Positions 25,101-32,175 of a stretch of 34,664 bases of DNA are shown here, in pieces (the stretch's first letter is position 1; each line of letters begins with the position of its first letter). The notes under the pieces were generated by a model. The model did no database searches, was not told the origin of the DNA, and saw only the letters and a list, made by a program, of their open reading frames with translations. The position numbers and the translations under genes were made by a program. Location: positions 1 through 34,664 of the forward strand of contig NZ_JAIBNX010000088.1 of assembly GCF_026130045.1 (NCBI RefSeq), in the 5' to 3' direction. Origin of the DNA: Micromonospora sp. CPCC 205371 (GTDB taxonomy: Bacteria; Actinomycetota; Actinomycetes; Mycobacteriales; Micromonosporaceae).

Positions 25101-25197
25101 GCCATGGCGCTGGTTTCGGCTTCGCCTCGGCCGGATCGACGGCCAGCAGGCTGGCCACCATCACCGCCGCGCTAACGGATGCGATCCAACGTCTCAT
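19138..25197 (-). CDS. Secreted RHS/YD-repeat protein
   Basis: A protein of 2019 residues. The ATG at 25197 is preceded by GGGGGAC and starts a Sec signal (IASVSAAVMVASLLAVDPAE, cut near AEA). Around residues 190-600 is an SpvB-like beta-rich region. From about 1000 to 1600 there are many YD repeats (for example YDALGRR, YDLRGRK, YDPLGQL). The RHS core at about 1680-1761 ends with REYDPDLGRFMSVDP and HDPDG. In this family the repeats form a shell around a C-terminal module that may be a toxin; here the last 258 residues are unrecognised (described separately). It follows the LamG gene by 11 nt, and no immunity gene lies before the terminator. Confidence 0.93.
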   Translation of the reverse strand: MRRWIASVSAAVMVASLLAVDPAEAKPKPAPWRAPAIQHEKSVPVKDFVPRGQRAKPAAAAKPATVVWPSAGEASVPLRGTRARAGGLPVWVAGGGNGAAKVEVLDRAAADRAGVPGLLFTVGTPARSRMSVEVDYSSFRHAYGGDWASRLRLVELPACALSTPDRAECRTATPLPTTNEVRSGTLSADVTVGAATVLAAAAAPSGSAGDYKATALSRSSSWEVGGSAGDFSWSYQMDAPPAFGGPAPDLDLRYSSSAVDGRTASTNNQTSWVGEGWDLTEGFVERRYKSCSDDVTTTTKPYDLCWETDNAFLNLGDKTTELVKDATSGAWKLRNDDGSKVERLTGATNWDNDGEYWKLTTTDGTQYFFGMHRLPGWTDGAAVTQSVWTAPVYGNDSGEPCHASTFAASHCAQAWRWNLDYVVDPNGNAMSYWYSKEWNHYGRNRVATDDTAYVRGGYLSRIDYGQRSNTIYTAAAPAQVVLGVEERCAAGATCGTGTITKDTAKNWPDVPYDQNCNEGATCTDLFAPTFWSRKRLKTVTTRVLVSGTTYKDVDAYTLGYAFREPGDGTSQQLWLSSIAHSGKVGGSTSLPPVTFEGTQLENRVDAEEGIPPMYRWRLTDVYDEFGGHVRVNYSGKECARASVPAPDSNTKRCFPHYWTPEGATAPKLDWFHKYVAVQVLQDDQSGVAGIEQTDYEYVGGGAWRYDDNELTPAKYRTWSEWRGFARVKVTHGASGDVRSQTETLYHRGMHGDKLGSGTRSASVTDSEGVAVTDHEALAGQPREVVTYNGPGGAVLDGEIRDYWVSAATATRGATRAYLSDVSKKRNRLALAAGGWRRTEEQTSYDSYGQPNQVNDLGDTSRSDDDECVRTTYTARDTAKWLVAFPAREERVSVACTATPSRPNDVLSDVRTFYDGSTTAGAAPTKGDVTLTQELASYSGTTPVYVQSTRATYDIYGRTLDSFDALDRKTSTRFTPATGGLVTSSTLTNPLGHVVTTTYETAWGEETSIVDANGRRTDLTYDPLGQLTAVWLADRSKADGATPNEKYTYLVRTGAPSVITTEAVRDDGGYDAEYEFFDGRLRPRQTQKPAPDGGRVITDVFYDSRGLKAKTNDVYWNDGTAGTTLATVTDNTVPAQTVYVYDGDERETTEIFRSYGTEKWRTLTTYGGDRVSVTPPSGGTATTTISDAAGKTTELWQHTGATPSSGYDATRYTYTRAGEIASVTDAAGNVWRYGYDLRGRKTRDEDPDKGATTYTFDNADQMLTATDARNKTLAFSYDALGRRAAMYEGSTSGTKLSEWTYDTLVKGKLTSSTRYVNGNAYTTAVNAYDPMYRSLGSTVSIPAAEGALAGSYRVNNGYTDTGQPLLISYPAAGGLAAETLRYSYDTHDRLVTAQTGLSTLLTAATYTPYGEPAQYTLQAVTGKQMVQTFMYDDATRKLSRTIVDRNVSPTRLADVNYSYDAAGNVTRITDGADVQCFTYDYLKRLSSAWTATNNCATGPSASVLGGPAPYWQAWTYDKTGNRLTETNHDTASGAGTVSAYTYPAAGAARPHALSSVTTGGQTTSYGYDATGNTTARPGQTLTWDVEGHLATVTEGGKTSEFLYDAEGNRLIREDADTVTLYMEGTELELTKATNAVAATRFYQLGGVTAVRSTGGGLSFEAKDRLGTAQISVDADDLAVTQRRYLPFGEQRGVVPASWPTQKGYIGGTVDGTGLTHLGAREYDPDLGRFMSVDPVIDHNDPQQMNAYAYSNNTPVTLHDPDGRWAVLPGGHYCDGCSGDYVHKPSKAKKKKGKKKGGGGNKKTTTYYCDSCHYYKQRPAKKVYPGDLRQHDNRIAAEARRLAREYAAKKAREEAAKKARQAAKKAAQKKWNACVAQYGAQRSAKCGSRPIAAKSSGGGIIDHLKKRLFSEWSLCHGHKCTKIKIQDGKFRFGVAGQLKYSKPSIDTLFPTYGYSAKAGGREKQSMSITVGRYSVGWGIKDNGLINFSDWEAKVSTNPKGGWFGPREINVSFTRSLFEYFP
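19141..19914 (-). other. Variable C-terminal module of the RHS protein
   Basis: These 258 residues follow the RHS core sequence HDPDG. They begin with two related Cys knuckles, YCDGC and YCDSC, about 35 residues apart and separated by a Lys/Gly tract. A long Ala/Lys/Arg helix follows (about residues 72-108 of the module). The last 120 residues form a probably beta-rich domain with CHGHKC, FGVAGQLKYSKPSIDTLFP and SITVGRYSVGWGIKDNG, ending FTRSLFEYFP. I recognise no nuclease, deaminase, protease or ADP-ribosyltransferase motif. Toxin function is possible by family analogy only. Confidence 0.6.
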
Positions 25198-25208
25198 CGT
25201 GTCCCCCG

Positions 25209-28200
25209 TCACGCCGCTTGAACAGCGGTGTAGATGTCGAAGATCTCCTGGTCGCTGAGGACTCCCGAGTACGTCCGGACGTCGTCGATGCCGCCCGTCA
25301 GGTACTGCGAGAACGTCACGTTCGACGCCTGGCCACGCCCCAGCAGGACGCTGCCGCCCGCGTTCCACCCGCTGGCGTGGTACGTCTCGTCGACGGCCTG
25401 ACCGTCCACATAGAGCCGCAGCTTGTGCGCCTCCGCGTCGTACACGGCCACCAGGTGCGTCCAGGTGCCGACCGTGGGCACGTCGAACAGGTCCGAGGCC
25501 TCGCGCAGCGCCGCGCCGGAGGCGTCGGTCGACGAGGTACGGATCGACCACAGGTAGGCGGAGTAGTCGGTATCCCACGCCCAGCCGAGGTTGAAGCCGC
25601 CGACCGCGCCACCCAACTGGCTGACCGCGATCCCGTTCTTGCCCAGGGCGTCGGGGCGCACCCAGGCGCTCACCGAGAAGCTGCTGTCGGTACGCACCGC
25701 GGGTGTCGCGGTGGTGAGCACCCCCGTGGTGCCGTTGACGGCCACACCGTTGCCGCTGACGCCGGTGGTGCGGGACACGCCGCTGGCCGACCAGGTCGCG
25801 GTACGCCCACCGACGGCGTCCGCCGCCGTCGTGCCCGAGGTCTCGTCGAGCTTCCAGTGGCTGGTCAGCCGGGGCACCTGCTGCAACTCGCCGGGCAGCA
25901 GGACCCGGTCGTACACCTGGACCCCGTCGAGGTCACCGGGGAAGAAGTCGACGAGCGTGTCGTTGGTCTTCGCCCGCCCGATGGTCAGCGGCCCGGTGCC
26001 GTTCCACGCCGCGCTGTAGCTGGCCGTGCCCTGGAGGGCACCGTTGACGTAGAGCCGGATCTGGCCCGCGTTCTTGTCGTACACACCGGTGAGGTGCACC
26101 CACTCGCCCACCGGTACCGACGACGTCGAGTCGACCGTCACGTAGCTCGGGCGTTCCACGCTGTCGGCCACCGGGAACGACCACCGCCACCGGTCGGTCG
26201 CCGAGAAGTACTGGAGGTAGAAGGCGCTGCGGTGGGTGCCGTCCTGGCTGAGCACCGCGCGGTTACCGGTCTTGCTGGTGATGCGCGCCCAGGCGGAGAC
26301 GGAGAACGACGCCGAGGTGTCCAGCACGGGGCCGGCCGTCTGGGCGTACCCGGTCGTGCCGTCCAGGCGCAGCGCACCACCGGCGACGCCGTCCTCCCAG
26401 GTGGCGCCGCCCGTCACAGTGGCGTGCCGGGCGGCGGCGGTGGAGTCCTCGGCGACCAGGCCGTCGGCGGTCTCGTCGAGCGCCCAGCTTCCGGTCGGGC
26501 CGGACGGGACGTCGGCGTAGAAGACCACGGTCGCCACCGCGGACTTGTTCGACGCCCCGTCCACCGACCGCACGTGCAGCCAGTTGACGAACCGGTCGGG
26601 CGTCACCGACACGGTGACCGAGCCGCCGCGCGTGCCGGGCGTCGCCTTCTTGCTCAGGGCGGTCGAGTCGCCGTTGAGCACGTACTCGTACGAGGCGACG
26701 TCGGTGCCGCCGTTCGCCGACATCGTGACGCTGGAGGAGCGGCCCATCACCGCGTCACCCTCGGCGCCGTCCGGGAACGCGGTCGAGGTGAGCGCCGGGA
26801 TCGGCGGCCTGCTGGTGTCTATCTGGAACTCGCAGAACGAGCTCCACGCGCTGCTGTCGGTGCCGTCGGTCGCGCGTACCCGCCACTTGGCGACCGCGCC
26901 GTTGGTGAACGCGCCGGACGGGATCGCCTTCGCCACCGTCGTCGGTTTCTTACCGGCCACCGACGCCGAGGTCCACTCCCCCACCGGCGCGGTGCCGTCG
27001 ACCTTCCACCACTGGAAGTGCGCCTTCACCGCGTTGTCCGCGTCGCTGACCGAGGCCCGCAGGGTCGGCGTGGCGGTGCCGATGACCAGCCGGCCGGAAC
27101 CGGTGGTGCAGGTCGGGGAGCCGTCGGTGGTCAGGTTGGTCGGCTTGCCCGGCACCGTGTTGTACACGATCGTGATGGACGGGTTGTTGCGGAACCGCTT
27201 CCACGAGTGCGGGTCCCGGTTGGACTCCGCGGTCGCCGAGGCGCGCAGCCCCTGCGTGATCGAGCTCCAGCCGTTCTTGGCCGCCTTCGCCACGTGCCCG
27301 GTCACGGTGAACTCCGCACCGCCGGCCGGGCAACTCGACGGCGACCAGCCCTTGGCGAAGCTCTTCGCGGTCAGCTTCGTGATCCAGCTCGGCTGCTTGC
27401 TCCACGTGGTGGCCGAGGAGACCCCGCCGGTCTCCCAGACCTGCACCTCGCGGGCGGTGCACGAGTACGACCACACCTCGAACGTCTGCAGTGTCGCCTT
27501 GAGGATGTGCTTGCCCCTCACGCCCGTGGTGTCGAAGCGGAAGAACGAGCGCGTCTTCTTGCCGTCCAGGGCGTCGTAACCGACGCGCGCCTCGTCCTCG
27601 GCGTCGTTGGCGCCGTTCCAGAACGAGGTCGTCGGCAGGTTGCTCCACACCTGCGTCCACGCGGTACGTGAACCCGACCACGACGGGTCGATGTAGACCG
27701 GGTACCTCGTGCGGGCACCGGTCAGCAGTGACCTGTCGGGGATCAGCGCGAGTTCGCCGGCGCTGAGGCCGACCCGCATCGCGCGGACCGTGCCGGCCGG
27801 CTTCAGGGCGGCTCTGCCGGCCACACCCGCCGACGAGTCCCACATGTACGGGGCGGGCGCCTCGAACACCGCGGTGCCGCTCGGGTCGGTGGCCGCCAGC
27901 GCGCCGTTCGCCGCGGCCCGCACGCTCAGGCCCTTGGCCGCCGTACGCAGCCGCACCCGGGACAGCGCCGGGTTGGTCGCCGCCTGTGCCGACTTGACCA
28001 CGAGCAGCTGCGAGAAGCCCTCCACGGCGGCGCGGACTGTCAGGTCGACACCGGGAAGTACCTCCGGATAGGTGGCGGTGTCGCCGCTGAGTATCGGCTC
28101 AGGCAGCCGCCCCGGCCAGCCCAGCACCAGCTCGCGGCCGTCGCGCCGCAGGCGTACCAGAGGCTCCGAACCGCCCCCGGAGAAGGCCATGTCCAGCGTG

Positions 28201-28550
28201 GTCGCGCCCGGAGCGACCATTCCGTCAGCGGTCTTGCGCAGCGTGGTGTCGACCGCCGTCCAGGCGGCGCCCCGCCGCACCCGCACGGGGATGACCGACT
28301 GCTCCAGGGTGAACGAACCGTTCGGGTTCGCGAACACCTGCTGCCGCTCGGTCCGCAAGGCGGTGGCCTCGACCCGCCGGCCCGACGCCAGGGCGGCGGC
28401 GCGGGCCTCGGCCTCGCTCACCACCCGCGGCGCCGGCTCGGCGACCGCTGTCTGCGCGGGGGCCACCACGACCGCGGACGCCGCCACGATCATGCCCGCG
28501 ATGAACCAACTCCGGGTACGCATGATCAGCAGAATCCGGGCGGACGCCAT
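25209..28550 (-). CDS. Secreted LamG/DNRLRE domain protein
   Basis: A protein of about 1113 residues. A Sec signal is plain (WFIAGMIVAASAVVVAPAQT, then AVAEP); the start may be ATG 28550, GTG 28553 or ATG 28523, none with a strong ribosome site. After a 250-residue N-terminal region, a DNRLRE-like beta domain is at about 283-455 (YPVYIDPSWSG, SFFRFDTTGV). Fibronectin-like stretches precede two LamG jelly-roll domains at about 687-885 and 890-1105 (GSWALDETADG and SHWKLDETSGT mark their starts). Such proteins are commonly encoded next to RHS proteins in actinomycetes and may bind surface polymers. It is the first gene of the operon with the RHS protein. Confidence 0.9.
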   Translation of the reverse strand: MASARILLIMRTRSWFIAGMIVAASAVVVAPAQTAVAEPAPRVVSEAEARAAALASGRRVEATALRTERQQVFANPNGSFTLEQSVIPVRVRRGAAWTAVDTTLRKTADGMVAPGATTLDMAFSGGGSEPLVRLRRDGRELVLGWPGRLPEPILSGDTATYPEVLPGVDLTVRAAVEGFSQLLVVKSAQAATNPALSRVRLRTAAKGLSVRAAANGALAATDPSGTAVFEAPAPYMWDSSAGVAGRAALKPAGTVRAMRVGLSAGELALIPDRSLLTGARTRYPVYIDPSWSGSRTAWTQVWSNLPTTSFWNGANDAEDEARVGYDALDGKKTRSFFRFDTTGVRGKHILKATLQTFEVWSYSCTAREVQVWETGGVSSATTWSKQPSWITKLTAKSFAKGWSPSSCPAGGAEFTVTGHVAKAAKNGWSSITQGLRASATAESNRDPHSWKRFRNNPSITIVYNTVPGKPTNLTTDGSPTCTTGSGRLVIGTATPTLRASVSDADNAVKAHFQWWKVDGTAPVGEWTSASVAGKKPTTVAKAIPSGAFTNGAVAKWRVRATDGTDSSAWSSFCEFQIDTSRPPIPALTSTAFPDGAEGDAVMGRSSSVTMSANGGTDVASYEYVLNGDSTALSKKATPGTRGGSVTVSVTPDRFVNWLHVRSVDGASNKSAVATVVFYADVPSGPTGSWALDETADGLVAEDSTAAARHATVTGGATWEDGVAGGALRLDGTTGYAQTAGPVLDTSASFSVSAWARITSKTGNRAVLSQDGTHRSAFYLQYFSATDRWRWSFPVADSVERPSYVTVDSTSSVPVGEWVHLTGVYDKNAGQIRLYVNGALQGTASYSAAWNGTGPLTIGRAKTNDTLVDFFPGDLDGVQVYDRVLLPGELQQVPRLTSHWKLDETSGTTAADAVGGRTATWSASGVSRTTGVSGNGVAVNGTTGVLTTATPAVRTDSSFSVSAWVRPDALGKNGIAVSQLGGAVGGFNLGWAWDTDYSAYLWSIRTSSTDASGAALREASDLFDVPTVGTWTHLVAVYDAEAHKLRLYVDGQAVDETYHASGWNAGGSVLLGRGQASNVTFSQYLTGGIDDVRTYSGVLSDQEIFDIYTAVQAA

Positions 28551-28699
28551 CACGCCGCCACCGCGCCGCCACCGTCAAACCTGCCTTGACCTGCGAGAAG
28601 TCCGCCATTTACCGGCCGTTCAGCCCTCGCTCACACAGGCACCGAGATGGCACTCTTGATGGCCGGGAACCGATCGGAGGCGTCAACGGTGTACCTCGC

Positions 28700-29227
28700 A
28701 TGAACCTCCAATCGACCCGCGAGCGAGCCGGGCCCGCCGACGAGGCGGGCCCGTCCGATGACCGATCGTTCGAGGCCTTCTACCGCAGCCACGTCGACCG
28801 CGTGTACCGCGCGCTGGCGCTGACGCTGGGCAACGTGGAACTGGCCCGCGAAGCCACGGATGAGGCCATGGCGCGCGCCTACGCCCGGTGGGATCGCTTG
28901 TCCACCTACGACAATCCGGGTGGCTGGGTGTTTCGCGTCGGGTCGAACTGGGCCACCTCGTGGTGGCAGAAGCTGCGCCGGGAACGGCCGATGCCCGACC
29001 AGCCGATGGGTGCCGCGTACGCCCACGATCCGGCCGGCCAGTACGCCCTCGACGCGTTGGGGCGGCTGCCGCGACCGCAGCGGGCCGTGGTGGTGTGCCG
29101 GGTCCTGCTGGACCTGTCGACCATCGAGACCGCGACCGCCCTGGGCATCGCCGAGGGCACCGTGAAGAGCCGACTCGCCCGTGGCCTGGCCACACTTCGA
29201 GGCATCGTGACGGAGGAAAGAGGATGA
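28700..29227 (+). CDS. ECF-type sigma-70 factor
   Basis: A protein of 175 residues from ATG 28700. Region 2 is visible as FEAFYRSHVDRVYRALALTL through EATDEAMARAYARWDRL and NPGGWVFRVGSNWA. Region 4 is ALGRLPRPQRAVVVCRVLLD, with the helix-turn-helix IETATALGIAEGTVKSRL. The start is uncertain: the nearest GGAGG (28676-28680) is 19 nt away and the frame is open to 28586. It overlaps the next gene by ATGA, the usual arrangement of a sigma factor and its anti-sigma. It is divergent from the LamG/RHS operon, which could be a target (inference). Confidence 0.9.
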   Translation: MNLQSTRERAGPADEAGPSDDRSFEAFYRSHVDRVYRALALTLGNVELAREATDEAMARAYARWDRLSTYDNPGGWVFRVGSNWATSWWQKLRRERPMPDQPMGAAYAHDPAGQYALDALGRLPRPQRAVVVCRVLLDLSTIETATALGIAEGTVKSRLARGLATLRGIVTEERG

Positions 29228-30375
29228 CAACCGTACGGGAAGAGGCCCTGCCTGAGGAGCTGAGCGCCGTCGTTCGCGACGCGGCGGCAGCGCTGCCACC
29301 GGGCGGGCACCAACTGCGGCATGTGGCGCCGCGGCGGCGGGCGCAGCGCCGCCGGACCATGACGCTGTCGATGGCGATGGCCGGTGTCACGGCGCTCGCG
29401 GCGGCTGTCACGCTGCCGCTCGTGCTGCGCTCCGCGCCCGAGCCGGATCATGCGGCGAGGCCGGCGAGCGTCCCCGCGCAGCGAATGTTCGTCTACGGTT
29501 TCGGCGACGGCCTCGCCGAGGGCATCCGCAGGCCCAAGAATCCCGGCGATAGGAAGGGCGGGGTCGGGGTCGGGGTCCGCGTCCCGGTAGGGCTCGTTGA
29601 GATCACCGATTCTGGGCCGGTTGTCCTCAATGACAACCCCGACCTGGACATGATGCAGGACAGTGTGGTCGGTCTGCCAGACGGCAGGGTGGTGGCCTTC
29701 GGCGCGTGGGACCGGTCGAATGGCGCCACCAAGCCGGACGGCACGGCCGTGATGGACATGCGCTACACGCTCGTCGTGCTGGGCAGGGACGGCACGACCC
29801 AGGCCAAGCGCGACCTGGGCGCCGCCAACGGCACCATGCGCATCCTCGGGGTCACCGGCGACGCGGCGTACATCCTGCGCGGTGACTGGCTCGTGCGGCA
29901 CGATCTGGCGACGGGCACCGAACAGGACGTGCCAGCCGCCCCCCAGGTCCGCGCCTTGCTCGGCCAGGGTTGGGAGCCGATAGCGGTCGGCGGCGGGCGC
30001 GCCATCCTCGAGAAGGACCAGGATCTCAACACCGTCGCCAAGGTGGTGAACCTCGACGGAAGCGGTGCCGCCGACATGCGCGTGTGCGGCTTGATCTGCT
30101 ACCGCATCAGCCTGGTCCGGCTGTCGCCTGACGGGCGGCACATCGCCCACGCCTACAAGACGGGGTCGGACGAAACCCGGTTGGTCGTCACGGACCTGAC
30201 CACCGGCCGGCAGGTGGTCGAGCGGGACCTAGGCGGGACCGTCCAATTCGGCGGCTCGGGGCTGATCGGCTGGGCCGACGACGACACGCTGCGGCTGGGT
30301 CTGGTCGTGGCGCCGGAGAAGGACGGCACGTACGACCTGAAGGACGTGCTGCGCGTCGAGACCGTCAACCTCTGA
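29224..30375 (+). CDS. Membrane protein with extracytoplasmic beta-propeller-like domain, putative anti-sigma
   Basis: A protein of 383 residues. A 45-residue cytoplasmic N-terminus with a basic cluster (RRRAQRRR) is followed by one membrane helix at about 47-67. A large outer domain of repeated beta strands follows, with Asp/Gly turns (VVGLPDGRVVAFG, RLSPDGRHIAHAY, WADDDTLRLGL) like WD40/TolB-type blades. The ATGA overlap with the sigma gene and single-TM topology make it the likely anti-sigma factor, but the zinc anti-sigma motif (HxxxCxxC) is absent. A strong terminator follows. Confidence 0.8.
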   Translation: MTTVREEALPEELSAVVRDAAAALPPGGHQLRHVAPRRRAQRRRTMTLSMAMAGVTALAAAVTLPLVLRSAPEPDHAARPASVPAQRMFVYGFGDGLAEGIRRPKNPGDRKGGVGVGVRVPVGLVEITDSGPVVLNDNPDLDMMQDSVVGLPDGRVVAFGAWDRSNGATKPDGTAVMDMRYTLVVLGRDGTTQAKRDLGAANGTMRILGVTGDAAYILRGDWLVRHDLATGTEQDVPAAPQVRALLGQGWEPIAVGGGRAILEKDQDLNTVAKVVNLDGSGAADMRVCGLICYRISLVRLSPDGRHIAHAYKTGSDETRLVVTDLTTGRQVVERDLGGTVQFGGSGLIGWADDDTLRLGLVVAPEKDGTYDLKDVLRVETVNL

Positions 30376-30385
30376 GTCAGAGCCG

Positions 30386-30416
30386 ATGCCCAGCCCGGCG
30401 CCGCCGGGCTGGGCAT
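30386..30416. terminator. Bidirectional hairpin terminator
   Basis: A perfect 13-bp stem, ATGCCCAGCCCGG (30386-30398) and CCGGGCTGGGCAT (30404-30416), with a 5-nt loop, lies 10 nt after the stop of the putative anti-sigma gene and 25 nt from the end of the convergent gene at 30442. It can serve both strands. Confidence 0.88.
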
Positions 30417-30441
30417 TCCTCAGTCGTCCATCAATGGTCCA

Positions 30442-31149
30442 TCAGTAGTCCATGAGAAGCGGCTGGCGGTGCTGTACCGCCTTCGCCACCAGGTCGAGCA
30501 TCACCGCGAGGCCGAAGCGGGCGGTCTCCTCCAGCGACGCGCCCGCGCTGGGGCCGGCGGTCCGGAGTTCCTCCGGATCGTGCCCGGCGAAGACGTCCAC
30601 GCGTTCGTTCAGCAGGCGCAGCTCCGCGGCCAGCCGGTCGATCGAGGCCATCCGGGTCGGCTGTCCGGTCGGCCGGGGAGCCTCGATCACCACGGGATCG
30701 TCGGTCAGCGGCAACCACCATTCCACCCCGGCGAGCAGGCTGATATAGCGCTGCGGCTGTTCCGACGCCGCCTGGTAAGCGGGAGCGTCGGCGAACTCGC
30801 GCGGGCTGTCCTGCGTGGACCCGGCGGCCGGACGCAGGTCGGGGCGCTCGTCGTAGGCGGCGAGCAGGATGACGGCGCCGAAGCCGTCCCAGTCGGGTTT
30901 GTCGGTCCAGTACGGCTGGGACGGGCTCTCCAGCCACGCGGCGGGGCTGCCGAGCGCCTCGCCGAGCCACTGCTGCCACTCCCGTACGGCGTTGTGCACG
31001 ACGGCGGGGTCGGTCTCGGCTTCCTCCTCCTCGTGCGCCCGGACGATACGCACGTCGTACCCGTTCTGCGCGCCGATTTGCTGCATGATCGTCTGCCAGT
31101 CACCCAGGTGATAGCGGGTCAGCGGTCCGACGTAAAGATCAAGGCCCAT
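30442..31149 (-). CDS. Conserved-type hypothetical protein
   Basis: A soluble, acidic protein of 235 residues starting MGLDLYVGPLTRYHLGDW, an N-terminus I associate with a widespread bacterial family of unknown function. Other visible features are an acidic run (AHEEEEAETDP), WTDKPDWDGFGAVILLAAYD and a C-terminal helix (FGLAVMLDLVAKAVQ). There is no catalytic motif, signal peptide or membrane helix. ATG 31149 is preferred over an upstream in-frame start at 31179 because a -10-like hexamer lies 6 nt before it. Confidence 0.78.
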   Translation of the reverse strand: MGLDLYVGPLTRYHLGDWQTIMQQIGAQNGYDVRIVRAHEEEEAETDPAVVHNAVREWQQWLGEALGSPAAWLESPSQPYWTDKPDWDGFGAVILLAAYDERPDLRPAAGSTQDSPREFADAPAYQAASEQPQRYISLLAGVEWWLPLTDDPVVIEAPRPTGQPTRMASIDRLAAELRLLNERVDVFAGHDPEELRTAGPSAGASLEETARFGLAVMLDLVAKAVQHRQPLLMDY

Positions 31150-31155
31150 GCGGGC

Positions 31156-31161
31156 ATTCTG
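31156..31161 (-). promoter_or_regulatory. -10-like hexamer CAGAAT, probable leaderless promoter
   Basis: On the minus strand CAGAAT (one mismatch to TANNNT) is separated by 6 nt from the ATG at 31149. There is no Shine-Dalgarno. Spacing is the same as in the six plus-strand cases in this window. Confidence 0.4.
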
Positions 31162-31205
31162 TCCCATACGCCGCGACATCGATCAAGCGCCCCGCGGTAA
31201 GTGAA

Positions 31206-31242
31206 GCGGCGTGGTCGTGTTTGCGGTTGACGACCACGCCGC
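31206..31242 (-). terminator. Hairpin terminator of the SWIM protein gene
   Basis: A perfect 13-bp stem, GCGGCGTGGTCGT (31206-31218) and ACGACCACGCCGC (31230-31242), with an 11-nt loop, lies 28 nt after the stop of the minus-strand gene at 31271. It separates that gene from the next one on the strand. Confidence 0.85.
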
Positions 31243-31270
31243 GTGCAAGATCGTAGCGTCCGCGCTGGTC

Positions 31271-32110
31271 TTAGAGCACATCCAGGTCGACGGTGCCGTT
31301 GTCGCACTTGTCGGCCAACTGGCTGAGCCGCTGTGACAGCTCGGCGGGATCGGGATCAAGCTGCTCGAACAGATCGATGTACGCCTCCACCAGTGGGGTA
31401 CCGACCTCCTCCGGGTCGATGCCCCTGACCTCGTAGGCGTCGATCAGGTGTCCGGCCAACCCGTCCCAGACGAGGATGGCCCGCTCGACCAGGTCCAGGG
31501 CGTCAGCGGTGGCCGGCAGCTCGCACAGCACCGTCGCCTCCTCCGCCAGCCGCAGACCGGCCGCCTCCAGGTCGCTGATCTGCCAACGCGATCCGCAGGT
31601 GACCGCCGCGGCCTGCCCCAGGACCAGGTCGAACCGGCGGTGGGCGTCGTCGTGGTCGGCCGCGTCGAGCATTCCGGCGGTACGCAGCAGCGTCGTCGCG
31701 AACAGCCGGTCCTCGGTAGCCTGGTCGACCACGAGCGCGGCCAGCTGCCGGGGTGCGAGCCGCTCCACCGCCGCCGCGTACCGGAGCCGTTCGGACGGCA
31801 CCTCGGCGGCGCTGGGCGGCACAGCGGCCCCGGACCAGCGCAGGTCCTCGTCGAACGCGGCCAGCGCCACCGCGACCGCGTGGACACACAGGCCGTGATC
31901 CCCACACTCACACTCGCCGGTGAACGCACCGTCCACAATGCCGATCCAGGGCCGCAGGATGGTGGAGCCGTCGCGGACGACCGCCTGCGCCCCTCCCCCA
32001 GCCCCCTCCAACGCACTGACAGCGCCCGAGCGCCACAGCGCGGACGCCGCCTCCCGTGTCGCGGGCCGGATCGCCTCGCCGAACGCCTCGATGTCTATTC
32101 GCACTGCCAC
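31271..32110 (-). CDS. SWIM zinc-finger protein
   Basis: A protein of 279 residues from GTG 32110. The SWIM zinc motif is CECGDHGLCVH in the N-terminal third, a CxC...CxH pattern. SWIM domains bind DNA or protein and occur with SWI2/SNF2 helicases and in stand-alone bacterial proteins. The C-terminal part is helical (QLAALVVDQATEDRLFATTL, EEATVLCELPATADALDL) and resembles the helical region that follows SWIM in bacterial members. The frame is open to 32158, but a TAGGGT hexamer (32119-32124) 8 nt before GTG 32110 supports this start. No helicase partner is in the window. Confidence 0.83.
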   Translation of the reverse strand: MAVRIDIEAFGEAIRPATREAASALWRSGAVSALEGAGGGAQAVVRDGSTILRPWIGIVDGAFTGECECGDHGLCVHAVAVALAAFDEDLRWSGAAVPPSAAEVPSERLRYAAAVERLAPRQLAALVVDQATEDRLFATTLLRTAGMLDAADHDDAHRRFDLVLGQAAAVTCGSRWQISDLEAAGLRLAEEATVLCELPATADALDLVERAILVWDGLAGHLIDAYEVRGIDPEEVGTPLVEAYIDLFEQLDPDPAELSQRLSQLADKCDNGTVDLDVL

Positions 32111-32163
32111 GGCCGCCGACCCTACGCCACCCCCACTGACCCGAACCCGCCGCTCCACTGGGA

Positions 32164-32169
32164 TAGGTT
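32164..32169 (+). promoter_or_regulatory. -10 hexamer TAGGTT of a leaderless promoter
   Basis: TAGGTT fits TANNNT and lies exactly 6 nt before the GTG at 32176. No Shine-Dalgarno is present. The -10 of the divergent SWIM gene is only about 40 nt away. Confidence 0.55.
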
Positions 32170-32175
32170 CGGCGG

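Noticed and set aside
25179-27671. Plus-strand open frame of about 830 codons opposite the LamG gene
   Set aside because: Antisense shadow: no domain, Arg/Gly/Ala-rich, while the minus strand has signal peptide and LamG domains.
30425-30455. Three closely spaced GTCCAT copies as a tandem repeat
   Set aside because: Only six bases each, uneven spacing, and partly within the C-terminal codons of the gene at 30442.
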